From assembly GCF_001522585.2 (NCBI RefSeq), contig NZ_CP013372.1:124001-188000 (forward strand): a stretch of 64,000 bases of DNA, given 5' to 3'. A model generated the notes under the pieces. That model worked only from the letters and a program-made list of their open reading frames with translations. It did not search any database and was not told where the DNA came from. The translations under genes were made by a program, and so were the position numbers. Of this stretch, positions 43,491 through 54,984 are shown piece after piece. Numbering within the stretch: the first letter of the stretch is position 1; every line of letters begins with the position of its first letter. The stretch comes from Burkholderia sp. NRF60-BP8. GTDB taxonomy: Bacteria > Pseudomonadota > Gammaproteobacteria > Burkholderiales > Burkholderiaceae.

Positions 43491-43510
43491 TCCTGTTCAA
43501 AAGGACAGTT
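43491..43510. promoter_or_regulatory. lux/cep-box-like dyad between cepR2 and the araC gene
   Basis: TCCTGTTCAAAAGGACAGTT contains CTGT-N8-ACAG, which is also the CTG-N10-CAG spacing of known cep boxes. It is 50 bp from the cepR2 start and 127 bp from the AraC start, suiting control of both by CepR2. Confidence 0.65.
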
Positions 43511-43636
43511 TTGAGGCGAAGCCGACGCCGGTTTAATGGCGGCTGTTCGCACGACGGGCCCGCTTGTGCGGGCACCTGTCCCCCGTCGTTTCACGTGTTG
43601 CGGTACCCCTCCGGTTTCGTATCAGGACGATCGACC

Positions 43637-44452
43637 ATGACCAGCGTTCAAGACGTGCCTCTCCTCGCGCGCGCCGGCGCGCGCGCGTTCGCCTTCGGCG
43701 GGATCCGCGCGATCGAACCGCCCCGCGCGTCGGCCCCCGCCCGCGCGCTTGCTCACGAGTATGCACCGCATGCGCATCAGGCCGGGCAACTATTGTTTAC
43801 GACGCGCGGCGTATTAGTACTCGACGTCGAAGGCCAGCGCTGGATCACCCCGCCGCTGCGCGCGATCTGGATTCCGGCGCGCACCGTCCATGCGATGCAC
43901 GTGGCCGACGACGTCCAGTTCTGCTCGCTCTACCTCTGCGACGCGCTCAGCGCGCGGCTGCCGGCCACGCTGTGCGCGATGACCGTATCGCCGCTGCTGC
44001 GCGAGCTCGCCACGCGGGTGTCCCATCCGTTCGATTGCAGCATCGAGCACGACCCGCTCGCACGCCTGTTCGCCGACGAGCTGCGCGAACTCGCGCAGAC
44101 GCCGCTCACGTTACCGCTGCCGCGCGACCGGCGCCTGCTGAAGCTGTGCGAGCGGCTGCAGCGCGAGCCGCACTGCGAATTGCCGCTCGACACGCTCGCA
44201 CGCGACGCCGCGCTGAGCGCGCGCCATCTGGCGCGCCTGTTTCGCAGCGAGACCGGCATGAGCGTGGCCGCGTGGCGCCAGCAACTGCGGCTGTCGATGT
44301 CGCTCGCGCTGCTCGCGAGCGGCATGCCCGTCACGCAGGCCGCGCATCAGGTCGGCTATCGCAGCCCGACCACTTATGCGGCCACCTTCAAGCGTGCGTT
44401 CGGCGTCACGCCGAGCCAGTACCTCGCGGCCGCGGAAGCGGCGGCGCGCTGA
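43637..44452 (+). CDS. AraC-family regulator next to cepR2
   Basis: A 271-residue regulator. The N-terminal cupin part (HEYAPHAHQAGQLLFTTRGV; LRAIWIPARTVHAMHV) is followed by a C-terminal AraC domain (LDTLARDAALSARHLARLFR; MPVTQAAHQVGYRSPTTYAA). The start has AGGA 9 nt upstream. The gene diverges from cepR2 over a shared lux-type dyad and converges on hamG with only 27 bp between stops. Its position matches the AraC gene beside cepR2 in B. cenocepacia. Control of the ham operons is a reasonable guess, not shown here. Confidence 0.88.
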   Translation: MTSVQDVPLLARAGARAFAFGGIRAIEPPRASAPARALAHEYAPHAHQAGQLLFTTRGVLVLDVEGQRWITPPLRAIWIPARTVHAMHVADDVQFCSLYLCDALSARLPATLCAMTVSPLLRELATRVSHPFDCSIEHDPLARLFADELRELAQTPLTLPLPRDRRLLKLCERLQREPHCELPLDTLARDAALSARHLARLFRSETGMSVAAWRQQLRLSMSLALLASGMPVTQAAHQVGYRSPTTYAATFKRAFGVTPSQYLAAAEAAAR

Positions 44453-44479
44453 GCGCCGCCACTGCCCCCGCTGTCGCGC

Positions 44480-45826
44480 TCAGCGTGCGGTCCAGCGCGG
44501 CACCGTTTCGAACGCATGCTCGACCGCATGCACGATCCGGTCGACGTCCTCGCGACCGATCACGAGCGGCGGCGCGATCGCGAGCCGGTTGCCGAGCGAG
44601 CGGATCAGCACGCCCGCATCGCGCGCCGCGTCGGCCAGTGCGGCCGTATAGCCGTCCGACGGCTCGATCGATTCGCGTGTCGCCTTGTCCTTCACGAGGT
44701 CGATGCCAACCAGCAGCCCCTTGCCGCGCACGTCGCCGACCACCGGATAGCGGTCGACGAGCGGCTGCAGCCGCTCCAGCAGGTACGCGCCTTCGCGCGC
44801 CGCGTTGCCTGCGAGGTCCTCGTCGACGATGATCTGCAGGTTCGCGAGCGCGGCCGCGCAGACGATCGGGTGGCCCGAGTAGGTGTAGCCGTGCATCAGC
44901 GTGCCGATGCCGCCCGGGTTGGACGCGAACGCGTTCTCGATGCGGCGGTTGACGACGGTCGCGCCAAGCGGCAGATACCCTGAGGACACGCCCTTCGCCA
45001 GGCACATGATGTCCGGCGCGACGCCCCAGCCGCGGCTGCCGAACGCGGCGCCGGTCCGGCCGAAGCCCGTCACCACTTCGTCGGCGATCAGCAGCACGCC
45101 GTGGCGGTCGCACACCTCGCGCACCAGCGGCCAGTAGTTCGCGGGCGGCACGATGATGCCGCCGGTCGCCTGCACCGGTTCGGCGATGAAGGCGGCCACG
45201 GTGTCGGGTCCCTGGAACAGGATCTCGCGCTCGACGAGCGACGCGCACAGGCGGCCGAGTTCTTCTGGATCGTGCGTGAACGGGTTGCGATAGATCCACG
45301 GCGTCTCGACGTGGAAGCAGCCGGCGAGCGTCGGCTCGTAGTTGCGCCGGTAGACGGTATTGCCGGTGACGGAGCTGCCGCCGAAGTGCGAGCCGTGATA
45401 AGCCTGGCGCAGCGCGATGAACTTGGTGCGCTCGGGCTGCCCGGACACCTTCCAGTACTGCCGCGCGATCATCAGCGCGGCCTCGACGGCGTCCGAGCCG
45501 CCGGAGCCGAAGATCACGCGGCTCATGTCTTCGGGCTGCAGCATGCCGATCAGCCGCGCCGACAGCTCTTCCGCGCGCGGATGGCTGAATCCGGCGAACA
45601 CCGGGTGATATTCGAGTTCGTCGAGCTGCCGGACGATCGCTTCCTTGATTTCCCGCCGGCCGTGGCCGACGTACACGTTGAACAGCGACGCGACCGCGTC
45701 GAGATACGGCCGGCCGGTGTCGTCGTACAGATAGCAGCCTTCGCCGCGCGTGATGCGGATCGGTTGGCGCGACGCGGCGAGCGGATGTTGCCGGGGATGC
45801 CAGAAGCGCGATTCCGAATAGGACAT
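44480..45826 (-). CDS. hamG: Class III aminotransferase HamG
   Basis: A 448-residue PLP enzyme of fold type I, class III (omega-transaminase-like). The PLP-phosphate loop is FGSGGSDAVEAAL at 106, Asp249 lies in IADEVVTGFGRTG, and the PLP lysine K278 is in CLAKGVSSGY. In the published fragin route, HamD releases an aldehyde from valine and HamG should aminate it; the acceptor cannot be proven from sequence. GGAG precedes the ATG. It is second in the hamFG operon, 56 bp after hamF. Confidence 0.9.
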   Translation of the reverse strand: MSYSESRFWHPRQHPLAASRQPIRITRGEGCYLYDDTGRPYLDAVASLFNVYVGHGRREIKEAIVRQLDELEYHPVFAGFSHPRAEELSARLIGMLQPEDMSRVIFGSGGSDAVEAALMIARQYWKVSGQPERTKFIALRQAYHGSHFGGSSVTGNTVYRRNYEPTLAGCFHVETPWIYRNPFTHDPEELGRLCASLVEREILFQGPDTVAAFIAEPVQATGGIIVPPANYWPLVREVCDRHGVLLIADEVVTGFGRTGAAFGSRGWGVAPDIMCLAKGVSSGYLPLGATVVNRRIENAFASNPGGIGTLMHGYTYSGHPIVCAAALANLQIIVDEDLAGNAAREGAYLLERLQPLVDRYPVVGDVRGKGLLVGIDLVKDKATRESIEPSDGYTAALADAARDAGVLIRSLGNRLAIAPPLVIGREDVDRIVHAVEHAFETVPRWTAR

Positions 45827-45882
45827 GACAGGACTCCGTAGTGATCAGGTTGGACGGGGCAACACGGTGACGCAGGTGACGC

Positions 45883-47244
45883 TCAGCCGGCGAGCGCCGC
45901 CGGTTGGAAGTCGAGCCGGCTTTCGAGCGCGCCGAGCGTCGCGAACGGTTCGTCGAGCGCGACACGCATGAAAGTCAGGAACTGACCGACGTGGGCGTTC
46001 AGTGCGTCGCGGCTGTAGTACTGCGGGCTCGCGTCGAAGTCGAAGCGCAGCGGCTCGCCGTTGCGTCGGTCGGTCAGGTTCACCATCAGGTCGTCGGTCG
46101 TGCCGACGGACAGGTTGTGCGACGTCGTCACGCAGTCGCCGAACCGCAGGTCGTAGTCGAACGCCATGATGTTGATCTCGGGGCCGAACACGCCCTGGCC
46201 GTTGTCGAGCGACGTCAGCTCGCGGTGCAGGTCGCCCATCCGGTATCGCTGGTGCTGGCGCAGCGCGATCATTTCGCGGTTCGCCTGGCGGCACAGATCG
46301 TCGAGCGTGTGGCCCGGCTCGACGTGCAGGCGCAGCGGCAGCATGTTCGCGCACTGCGCCGGCGTGCGGCGCTCGCGCGCCGACGTGCGCGCCATCGCGG
46401 CGACCGACAGCACGATGTCGTGCGCGCCGGTGTTCAGGTACAGGTACGCGGCGGTCAGCGCGGTGATGAGGCGCGGCACCGTCGACGTGAAGAGATTCCT
46501 GGCGACCGCCTCGATGCGCGCGCTTTCGGTTGCGGAGGCGACGCGTGTCTCGCGCAGGTCGGGCCCGTCGTCGCGCTCGGGAAAGCGTGCGGGGCCGGCG
46601 AGCGTGACCGTGCGCGGCTGGTCCGCGAAGCGCTCGAGCCAGTAGCGGCGATCGTGCGCGAACTGTTCGGACGCGCGGTACGCGTCTTCGTCCAGTTGCA
46701 GTTCCGCGAGCGACGCGAAGCGCGCGGGCGGCGCCTTGGCGCCCGATGCGAATGCGTTGTACAGCTCGGCGGCGCGCGTGGCGATCAGGCTGCCCGAATA
46801 GCCGTCGACCAGGATGTGCGCGTAGCCGTGATACCAGTAGTAGTGTCCCGGCGCGATGCGGTACAGCGTATGGCGGAAGAACGGCCCGCGCGCCAGCTCG
46901 ATCGCGCCCGTGCAGTGCGCGCGCATGCCGGCGAGCGCGATGGCGTGTGCGTCTTTCGTGCCGGCGAGGTCGACGTGTTCGAGCGTCCAGTGGTCGGCGA
47001 GCGCGGCGTCGAGCACACGCACGGGCGTGTCGCCATCCAGCACGATGCGCGTCGTGTGCAGCGTCTGCGCCTCGCGAATCACCTGCCGCAGCGCGCGTTC
47101 GAATGCGCCGGTGTCGAGTGCGCCGCGAATTTCGAAATACTCGGCCGCGTAGATGTGCGTCGACGGGACGGGATACGCGAGCGCGGCCTCCCAGAAATCC
47201 CGCTGCGGCGCGGACAGCGGCAATTGAAGCGTCGAATCGGTCAC
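45883..47244 (-). CDS. hamF: Stand-alone condensation-domain protein HamF
   Basis: A 453-residue free-standing NRPS condensation domain. It should join an acyl-CoA or acyl carrier (octanoyl in fragin) to the amine made by HamG. The catalytic motif reads AHILVDG at 142-148, so the first His of HHxxxDG is Ala while the catalytic second His143 and Asp147 remain. The solvent-channel region DLMVNLTDRRNGEPLRFDFD near 395 is typical. The start is GTG with GGAGAA upstream. It heads the hamFG operon, divergent from hamABCDE across about 395 bp. Confidence 0.9.
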   Translation of the reverse strand: MTDSTLQLPLSAPQRDFWEAALAYPVPSTHIYAAEYFEIRGALDTGAFERALRQVIREAQTLHTTRIVLDGDTPVRVLDAALADHWTLEHVDLAGTKDAHAIALAGMRAHCTGAIELARGPFFRHTLYRIAPGHYYWYHGYAHILVDGYSGSLIATRAAELYNAFASGAKAPPARFASLAELQLDEDAYRASEQFAHDRRYWLERFADQPRTVTLAGPARFPERDDGPDLRETRVASATESARIEAVARNLFTSTVPRLITALTAAYLYLNTGAHDIVLSVAAMARTSARERRTPAQCANMLPLRLHVEPGHTLDDLCRQANREMIALRQHQRYRMGDLHRELTSLDNGQGVFGPEINIMAFDYDLRFGDCVTTSHNLSVGTTDDLMVNLTDRRNGEPLRFDFDASPQYYSRDALNAHVGQFLTFMRVALDEPFATLGALESRLDFQPAALAG

Positions 47245-48803
<1,559 letters not shown>

Positions 48804-48807
<4 letters not shown>

Positions 48808-49730
48808 CGACCGCCGTCACATACGTGAGCCACGTCGATCGCTGGGAGGCGCGCGCGACCGTGCGATCGCGCCCGCGGCGGATCGTCGAGGACGACGAAC
48901 TGCGCTATTACCCGCTCGAACGCCAGCCGCTGTGCGCGCATCCGGTGATCGTCGACGCGGGCGACGCGGTGCGCGACTTCGTCCTGCTGCAGAGCTTCTA
49001 CAAGTACATTCAGGACGTGATCATCTTCGAGACGGAGATCGTCAACGCCACCGCGTTGCGAATCGCGCGCGGCCGGTTCGCGCACCCGTTTCCGTTCGCG
49101 TGCCGGCAGGATGCGATGACCGTCGTGATCGACGAGGACTACCACGCGTACGTCGCGATGGACTATCTGCGGCAGGTCGAGGAGGCCACCGGCATCGCGC
49201 CGCTGCCGCCGAACAGCGAGATCGAGCTGTCGCGCGCGATTCCGCGCGCGGTCGAGCGGGTCGGCGCGCAGTATCGCGACGGCATGGAGCTGCTGTGCGT
49301 CGCGATCTCGGAGAACACGGTCACGGCGGAAGTCGCGGCGTTCTCGCGCGACGCGACGCTGAAGCGCTCGGTGAAGGGCGTGATGGCCGATCACCTCGCG
49401 GACGAAGGCCGTCACTCGGCGTTCTGGATCAATCTCGTGAAGCTGTACTGGTCTGAGATCGACGAACTCGCGCGGCTCGCGCTCGGCGAAGGGCTGCCGT
49501 GCTTCCTGCGCGAATACCTGAGCGCCGACCTGCAACTGCAGTTCGATCGCCGCCTGATCGATGCGCTCGATCTGCCGGCCGCCGAGCGTGCACGGATCGC
49601 GGACGACATGGTCGGCGCGTATCCGATCACGAGCCAGCATCCGATGATCGTCAACATCCGGCAGTTCTTCCGGATGAGCGGCCTGCTCGATCACGCGCCG
49701 ACCCGCGCGGCCTTGTCCGACTACCTGTGA
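48804..49730 (+). CDS. hamC: AurF-like di-iron N-oxygenase HamC
   Basis: A 308-residue non-haem di-iron oxygenase of the AurF (p-aminobenzoate N-oxygenase) family. All seven expected ligands are present with AurF-like spacing: Glu76 (FETEIV), Glu111 and His114 (IDEDYHAY), Glu170 (SENTVT), His197 (ADHLAD), Glu201 and His204 (DEGRHSAF). The spacing 76-111-114 equals that of AurF. It should oxidise an amino nitrogen during diazeniumdiolate formation. It is the MgoC counterpart and is coupled to hamB by ATGA. hamD starts 9 bp after it. Confidence 0.92.
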
Positions 49731-49739
49731 GTCACGTCG

Positions 49740-52700
49740 ATGAAAGCGATCATCATTGCGATCGGCGGCCAGACCCGTCTCGCTGCACGGCTGGCGGCTG
49801 AACTCGAGGCGACCGGCCATACCGTCTGCATCGCCGACGGACGCGACGGCCCGCTACGCGACGCGGCCGACGCGCTGCTGTTGCCGGCGCCGGCACCCGA
49901 CACGTTGCGCAACGCGGCCGAGTGGTCGATCGTCTGCGGCGCGCCGGACCCGGCCGTACACTGCGCGCACGCTCGGCCGCTACGGTGCGAGATCGTCGCC
50001 GATGCCTTTCCGCCGCGCGAGGCACGCGTCGCGTGGCTCACGGACGCGGCGCCGGGCGACACGCGCGAGCTGGCCCACGCGACGCTCGCGTTCGGCGTGG
50101 CGCTCAACGGTGCCGATCTCGCGGACGAGATCGCCGCGTGCGCGGTCGATCTGATGCACGAAGTCGCGAGCGGGATCGCCCGCGAGCTGAGCGATCCGAA
50201 CGACGCGCCGCGCGCGACACCGCCCGGGCCGGCCAACGTCGTGCTCGATCTCGAACGGCTGGCCGGCTGGCACGCGTCGAACGATACGATGGCCGAATGG
50301 CCGTGCGAACCGTCGCTGCCCGAACTCGTATCGCGTGCGGCGGCCGGTGCGCCGGATGCCTGCGCGCTCGTCGCGGCCGACGGCCAACTGACCTATCGCG
50401 AGCTGGTCACGCGCGCCCGCCAGGTTGCCGCGCGCATCGCCGCGCGGCCGGCCGCGCCGCGTGTGGTCGCGGTGCGACTCGACAAGGGCGTCGCGCTGTA
50501 CCCGGCGATCGTCGGCGTGCTGGGCGCCGGCGCGACCTGCGTGCCGCTCGATCCCGCGTTTCCACCCGAGCGGGCCCGCACGATCCTGCGTGAATCGGGG
50601 GCGCAGGCGCTCGTCGTCGGCGGGGCGGTCGAGCCGGCGCTGCTCGACGGATTCGACCTCGACGTGATCGACTGCGGCGCGCACGCGGAAGCGGACGCGC
50701 ACGCCTCGCCCGATGCGCTGGCCGGCCAGTGGCCGCTCGAACGGGATGCGGACCGCGATGCGCGCTGCGCGGTCGCGATCTACACGTCGGGGTCGACCGG
50801 CGTGCCGAAAGGCGTGATGCTGTCGCACCGGAACATCGTGCAGTTCTGCCACTGGTATCGCGCGCACGTGTCGCTCGATGCGTCGTCGCGCGTGCTGCAG
50901 TTCTCGACGGTGGCGTTCGATGCGTCGCTGCTCGACATGTTCCCGACCTGGCTCGCCGGCGCGACGCTGGTCGCGCCGAGCGAAGCGCAGCGCCGCGAAC
51001 TCGACGCGCTCGCGACGCTCGTCGCCGACGCGCGCATCACGCACGCGTTCCTGCCGCCCGCGCTGCTCGCGGCGCTGCCGGATTGCGACTGGCCCGCGCT
51101 CGCGCACCTCGTCACGGGCGGCGACGTGTGCGACCCCGACACGATCGCGCGCTGGAGCGCGAACCGGCGGCTGCACAACATCTACGGGCCGACCGAATGC
51201 ACGGTGCTCGCGACGACGGGCGAACTGCGCGCCGGCGACAGCAACCGGCGCATCGGCCGGCCGATCGCGAACGCGCGCTGCCACGTGCTCGCGGCCGACG
51301 GCCGTCCGGTGCTCACCGGCGAGGAAGGCGAGCTGTGCATCGCCGGCGCGGGCGTCGGGCTCGGCTATCTCGGCCGGCCCGACCTGAGCGCCGAGCGTTT
51401 CGTCGCCGATCCGTACGATGCGCCCGGCGCGACGATGTACCGGACCGGCGACATCGCCAGCTGGGAGCCGGACGGCACGCTGCGCTACGTGGGCCGCCGC
51501 GACGCGCAACTGAAGATTCGCGGTTTTCGCGTCGAGCCGGGCGAGATCGAGACGGCCGCGCTGGCGGCGGGGCTGTACCGCCAGTGCGCGGTGGTGCCCG
51601 ACGAGCGCAAGCGCATCCGCCTGTTCGCCGCGAAGCCGGTCGACGCGGCGGCGACGCCCGATGCGCTGCGCGCCGTGCTGGCCGCCACGCTGCCCGACTA
51701 CATGGTGCCGTACGACATCACGACGCTCGACGTGCTGCCCGCGACGCCGAACGGCAAGATCGATCGCGCCGCGCTCGCGCGCCTGCCGGTGTCGCGTGCG
51801 GGGAGCGACACGCGCGATGCACCGCGTGGCGCGCTGGAGCTTCGTCTCGCCGCGATGTGGGCGACGCTGCTCGAACTCGCGCCGGACGAGATCGGCCGCG
51901 ATGCGTCGTTCTTCGAACTGGGCGGCCATTCGCTGCTGGTGTCGCGGCTGATGCTTGCGGTGAAGCGCGAGTTGGGCGGCAACGCGGCGCTCGCGCGTTT
52001 CATGGAGCGGCCGACGATCGCCGCGCTCGCGGCGCTGCTAACCGACGAGTCGGGCGAGCGCGGTGCGAACGTGCCGGCGCGCGTGCACGACGATCGCCGC
52101 CTGCCCGACGACGTGCGACTGCCGGCCGACCAGCCGGCGGGCGACGGCCCCGGCGCGGTGTTGTTGACCGGTGCGAACGGCTTCCTGGGCAGCTTCATCC
52201 TCAGCGAACTGATCAGTCATACGAATCAGATCGTCTACTGCGTCGTGCGCGGCGACGACGACGCGAGCGCGCGCAGGCGGCTCGACGAAGCGGCGTTCGT
52301 CAACGGGCTCGGCCATCTGTGCGGGCATCCGCGCGTGCGCGTGCTGCGCGGCGATCTCGGCGCGCCGCGTCTCGGCTTGTCGGACGCGGTGTGGCAGACG
52401 CTCGCGGCCGAGGTCGGCGCGATTCATCATAACGGCGCACACGTGAACCACGTGTACGACTACCCGTACCTGCACGCGGAGAACGTCGGCTCGACGCTCG
52501 AGCTGCTCCGCCTGTGCTGCAGCGGTCGCCGCAAGGCGCTGCATTTCGTATCGACGCTATCCGCGGCGAGCGCGACGGGCCCGACGGGCCGCCTGATCGA
52601 GGCGGCCCCGTCGGAGGCCGGCCCTGCCTTCGTCAACAACGGCTACAACCTGACGAAGTGGGTGTCCGAGCATCTCGTTGCCGAAGCGGCTGCGCGCGGG

Positions 52701-53306
52701 ATCGACACGACGATCCTGCGGCCCGGCAACATCACGGGCCATTCGCGCACGGGGCTGTGCCAGCCGGGACGCAACCGGATCCTGCTGCTGCTCAAGGGCG
52801 CGGTGCAGCTCGGCTGCGCGCCGCTCGCGACCGAGGGCGGGTTGTTCGACCTGAGTCCGGTCGACTACCTGGCGCGGGCGATCGTCGCGTGCACGCTCGA
52901 CGGTGCGCGCACCGAGCGCGTGTTCCATCTGCACAACCCGCGCCCGCTCGACTGGGCCGGCTACCTGCGCGCACTCGCGCGGCGCGGCTATCCGCTGCGT
53001 TTCGAGGCGCCCGAGGTCTGGCGCGAACGGCTATTGTCGATCGACGAATCGAATGCGCTGTTCGACGTCGTCGCGTTCTATCTCGACGACCGGCAGGACG
53101 ACATCGGCGACATGGCCGTCATCGACCACGCGCGCACCGAGGCGACGCTGCGCCGGCTCGGCGTCACGTATCCGGACAAGGACGACGCGCTGCTCGATGC
53201 GCATTTCGGCTATCTCGCCGAATGCGGCTTCATGCCGCCGCCGCCCGAGCCGACGCCGCGCGCGAACGACGCCCGCCGCGACGCCGAGCCCGAACCCGCG
53301 TGGTGA
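49740..53306 (+). CDS. hamD: NRPS HamD: N-terminal domain, adenylation, carrier, reductase
   Basis: A 1188-residue single-module synthetase. Residues 1 to about 170 form an extra Rossmann-like domain of unclear role ([20 protein letters not shown]). Adenylation follows (about 190-690): [11 protein letters not shown] at 348, NIYGPTECT near 480, YRTGD and NGKIDR. The carrier has [10 protein letters not shown] with Ser731 for phosphopantetheine. The C-terminal reductase has LTGANGFLG at 809 and the YxxxK pair Tyr969/Lys973, so release is reductive, as an aldehyde or alcohol. In fragin synthesis HamD activates valine; I did not decode the specificity pocket. It is equivalent to MgoA. Confidence 0.93.
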   Translation: MKAIIIAIGGQTRLAARLAAELEATGHTVCIADGRDGPLRDAADALLLPAPAPDTLRNAAEWSIVCGAPDPAVHCAHARPLRCEIVADAFPPREARVAWLTDAAPGDTRELAHATLAFGVALNGADLADEIAACAVDLMHEVASGIARELSDPNDAPRATPPGPANVVLDLERLAGWHASNDTMAEWPCEPSLPELVSRAAAGAPDACALVAADGQLTYRELVTRARQVAARIAARPAAPRVVAVRLDKGVALYPAIVGVLGAGATCVPLDPAFPPERARTILRESGAQALVVGGAVEPALLDGFDLDVIDCGAHAEADAHASPDALAGQWPLERDADRDARCAVAIYTSGSTGVPKGVMLSHRNIVQFCHWYRAHVSLDASSRVLQFSTVAFDASLLDMFPTWLAGATLVAPSEAQRRELDALATLVADARITHAFLPPALLAALPDCDWPALAHLVTGGDVCDPDTIARWSANRRLHNIYGPTECTVLATTGELRAGDSNRRIGRPIANARCHVLAADGRPVLTGEEGELCIAGAGVGLGYLGRPDLSAERFVADPYDAPGATMYRTGDIASWEPDGTLRYVGRRDAQLKIRGFRVEPGEIETAALAAGLYRQCAVVPDERKRIRLFAAKPVDAAATPDALRAVLAATLPDYMVPYDITTLDVLPATPNGKIDRAALARLPVSRAGSDTRDAPRGALELRLAAMWATLLELAPDEIGRDASFFELGGHSLLVSRLMLAVKRELGGNAALARFMERPTIAALAALLTDESGERGANVPARVHDDRRLPDDVRLPADQPAGDGPGAVLLTGANGFLGSFILSELISHTNQIVYCVVRGDDDASARRRLDEAAFVNGLGHLCGHPRVRVLRGDLGAPRLGLSDAVWQTLAAEVGAIHHNGAHVNHVYDYPYLHAENVGSTLELLRLCCSGRRKALHFVSTLSAASATGPTGRLIEAAPSEAGPAFVNNGYNLTKWVSEHLVAEAAARGIDTTILRPGNITGHSRTGLCQPGRNRILLLLKGAVQLGCAPLATEGGLFDLSPVDYLARAIVACTLDGARTERVFHLHNPRPLDWAGYLRALARRGYPLRFEAPEVWRERLLSIDESNALFDVVAFYLDDRQDDIGDMAVIDHARTEATLRRLGVTYPDKDDALLDAHFGYLAECGFMPPPPEPTPRANDARRDAEPEPAW

Positions 53307-53361
53307 AGACGTACCCCATTTGATCAATCGCTGTCATCGCATCATTCATCAAGGAGGCATC

Positions 53362-53850
53362 ATGCTGCAACGTACTGCAACGCAACCCCGTCCGTCCACG
53401 CTCGTCTACGCGCCGCAAACGCCGATCCTGTCCGGCTCGGCCGATCTCGACGTGCCGGCGCGTGACGCGTGGCGCGTGGTCGGCGATTTCGCCGGCTTCT
53501 CGCGCTTCATCACGGGGCTCGACCATACCGACATGATCGGCGAAGGCGTGCGCTCGCTGCGCATCAAGCATTTCGCGGACGGCAACGTCGTCGTCGAACA
53601 GCTCAACAGCCACGACGACGAAGCGATGGTGATGACGTGGAGCCTGATCCATACGTCGTTCGACATCGGCAATCTGTGGGCGCTGATGCGCGTCGAGCCG
53701 CGCGGCGACCAGGCCTGCACGGTGACGTGGGACATCGCCGGCGAACCGTCGCACGGCGGCGCCGCGCGCCAGCCGGAATTCGACGCGTTCGTCACCGGCT
53801 TCCTCGACATGGCGATGACGAACCTGCGTGCGCTGTTCAAGCCGCAGTAA
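53362..53850 (+). CDS. hamE: SRPBCC / polyketide-cyclase-like protein HamE
   Basis: A 162-residue START/SRPBCC-fold protein. It shows the family sheet-helix pattern (GSADLDVPARDAWRVVGDFA; SLRIKHFADGNVVVEQLNSH) and a long C-terminal helix (FDAFVTGFLDMAMTNLRALF). These proteins bind hydrophobic ligands in a cavity and may catalyse cyclisation or dehydration. It is the counterpart of MgoD. A very strong ribosome site (AAGGAGG) sits 6 nt before the ATG, and the gene is 55 bp after hamD. It is the last gene of the operon, and a terminator follows. Confidence 0.9.
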   Translation: MLQRTATQPRPSTLVYAPQTPILSGSADLDVPARDAWRVVGDFAGFSRFITGLDHTDMIGEGVRSLRIKHFADGNVVVEQLNSHDDEAMVMTWSLIHTSFDIGNLWALMRVEPRGDQACTVTWDIAGEPSHGGAARQPEFDAFVTGFLDMAMTNLRALFKPQ

Positions 53851-53878
53851 CCGTGCATTGCCCGCCGGTGCCGTGCCG

Positions 53879-54865
53879 CTACGCGGCGGCGCCGGCCCAC
53901 GCGCCGGCCTTGCCCGGCGCGTGGTTTTTTTTCCTGGCCGGTGGTGCGCACGCGTCGTCGTGCATCTGTGCGAACGCATCGCGTAGCGCGGCCTTCATGA
54001 AGTCGACCCACGCGCGCGTTTTCGCATCGAGATGCTGACGTGACGCGTACACCAGGAACACGCCGATTTCCTCCGCCTGGTAGTCGGGCAGTACACGCAC
54101 CAGCGCGCCCGAGCGCAAGTCTGCCGCGGCGACGAAGTCCGGCAGCAAGCCGATCCCCGCGCCTTCGCGCACCGCGATCGCGAGCGACGCGGCGACGTCG
54201 GCCGTCATCGACGGATCGACGTCCACCGTCTGTGCTTCCGCGCCGTTCCACAGCGTCCAGATGCGCTCGTGATACGCGGGCGCAACCAGCTGTACGCAGC
54301 GATGGTGAACCAGCGCGCCGGGCGAATCGGGCGTGCCGTGCGCATCGAGATACGCGGGCGATGCGCACAGCACGCTGCGGATGCGGCCGACGTCGATTGC
54401 GACCTGTTCGGAACTCGGCAGGCTCGGCATTGCGATCACCGCGACGTCGTAGCTGTCGCGCACCAGTTTCGGCAAGTGCGGCGCGAGCGTCAGGTCGACG
54501 CTGACGTCCGGGTAGCGCGCCTGGAATTGCCCGATCAGCGGAATCACGAAATGGTTCGCGATGCTGGCGCTGCAATGCGCGCGCAGCCGGCCGTGCGGAT
54601 GCACGCGCGCGTCGCGCGCCTCCCGCTCGCTCGCATCGACGGCCAGCGTGATGTCGCGGGCGCGCGCCAGATAGCGCTCGCCCGCTTCGGTCAGGCACAT
54701 CGAACGCGTCGTGCGGTTCAGCAACCGGATGCCGAGACGATGCTCGAGCGACGCGACGAGCCGGCTGACGTGTGCGGTCGTGATGCCGAGCCGTTTGCCG
54801 GTCTCGGTGAAGGTGCCCGCGTCCGCGAGCGTGACGAACGCCTGCATGCTTTGAATCAGATCCAT
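53879..54865 (-). CDS. LysR-family transcriptional regulator
   Basis: A 328-residue LysR protein. The helix-turn-helix is in residues 15-45 (GTFTETGKRLGITTAHVSRLV). The effector domain has DVAVIAMPSLPSSE and SPAYLDAHGTPDSP. The normal family end is near LVYASRQHLDAKTRAWVDFM. The last ~30 residues (HDDACAPPARKKNHAPGKAG..) are extra and basic, because the frame runs through the ham operon terminator to reach a stop. It is convergent with hamE; whether it controls ham is unknown. Confidence 0.85.
   Translation of the reverse strand: MDLIQSMQAFVTLADAGTFTETGKRLGITTAHVSRLVASLEHRLGIRLLNRTTRSMCLTEAGERYLARARDITLAVDASEREARDARVHPHGRLRAHCSASIANHFVIPLIGQFQARYPDVSVDLTLAPHLPKLVRDSYDVAVIAMPSLPSSEQVAIDVGRIRSVLCASPAYLDAHGTPDSPGALVHHRCVQLVAPAYHERIWTLWNGAEAQTVDVDPSMTADVAASLAIAVREGAGIGLLPDFVAAADLRSGALVRVLPDYQAEEIGVFLVYASRQHLDAKTRAWVDFMKAALRDAFAQMHDDACAPPARKKNHAPGKAGAWAGAAA
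53897..53932 (+). terminator. Intrinsic terminator of hamABCDE
   Basis: Perfect 11-bp stem CCACGCGCCGG/CCGGCGCGTGG followed by TTTTTTTT. It lies inside the 3' end of the convergent LysR coding frame. Confidence 0.95.
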
Positions 54866-54984
54866 CGGGATGACGAAACCTCTGGCTGGCCAGGTGGCAA
54901 TGCCGCTACTGTAGCGACGGCTGCGGCACGCCGCGCGCGCGCATCAGCGATCGATCATCGCAAAACGGACAATCGACGGACGGA

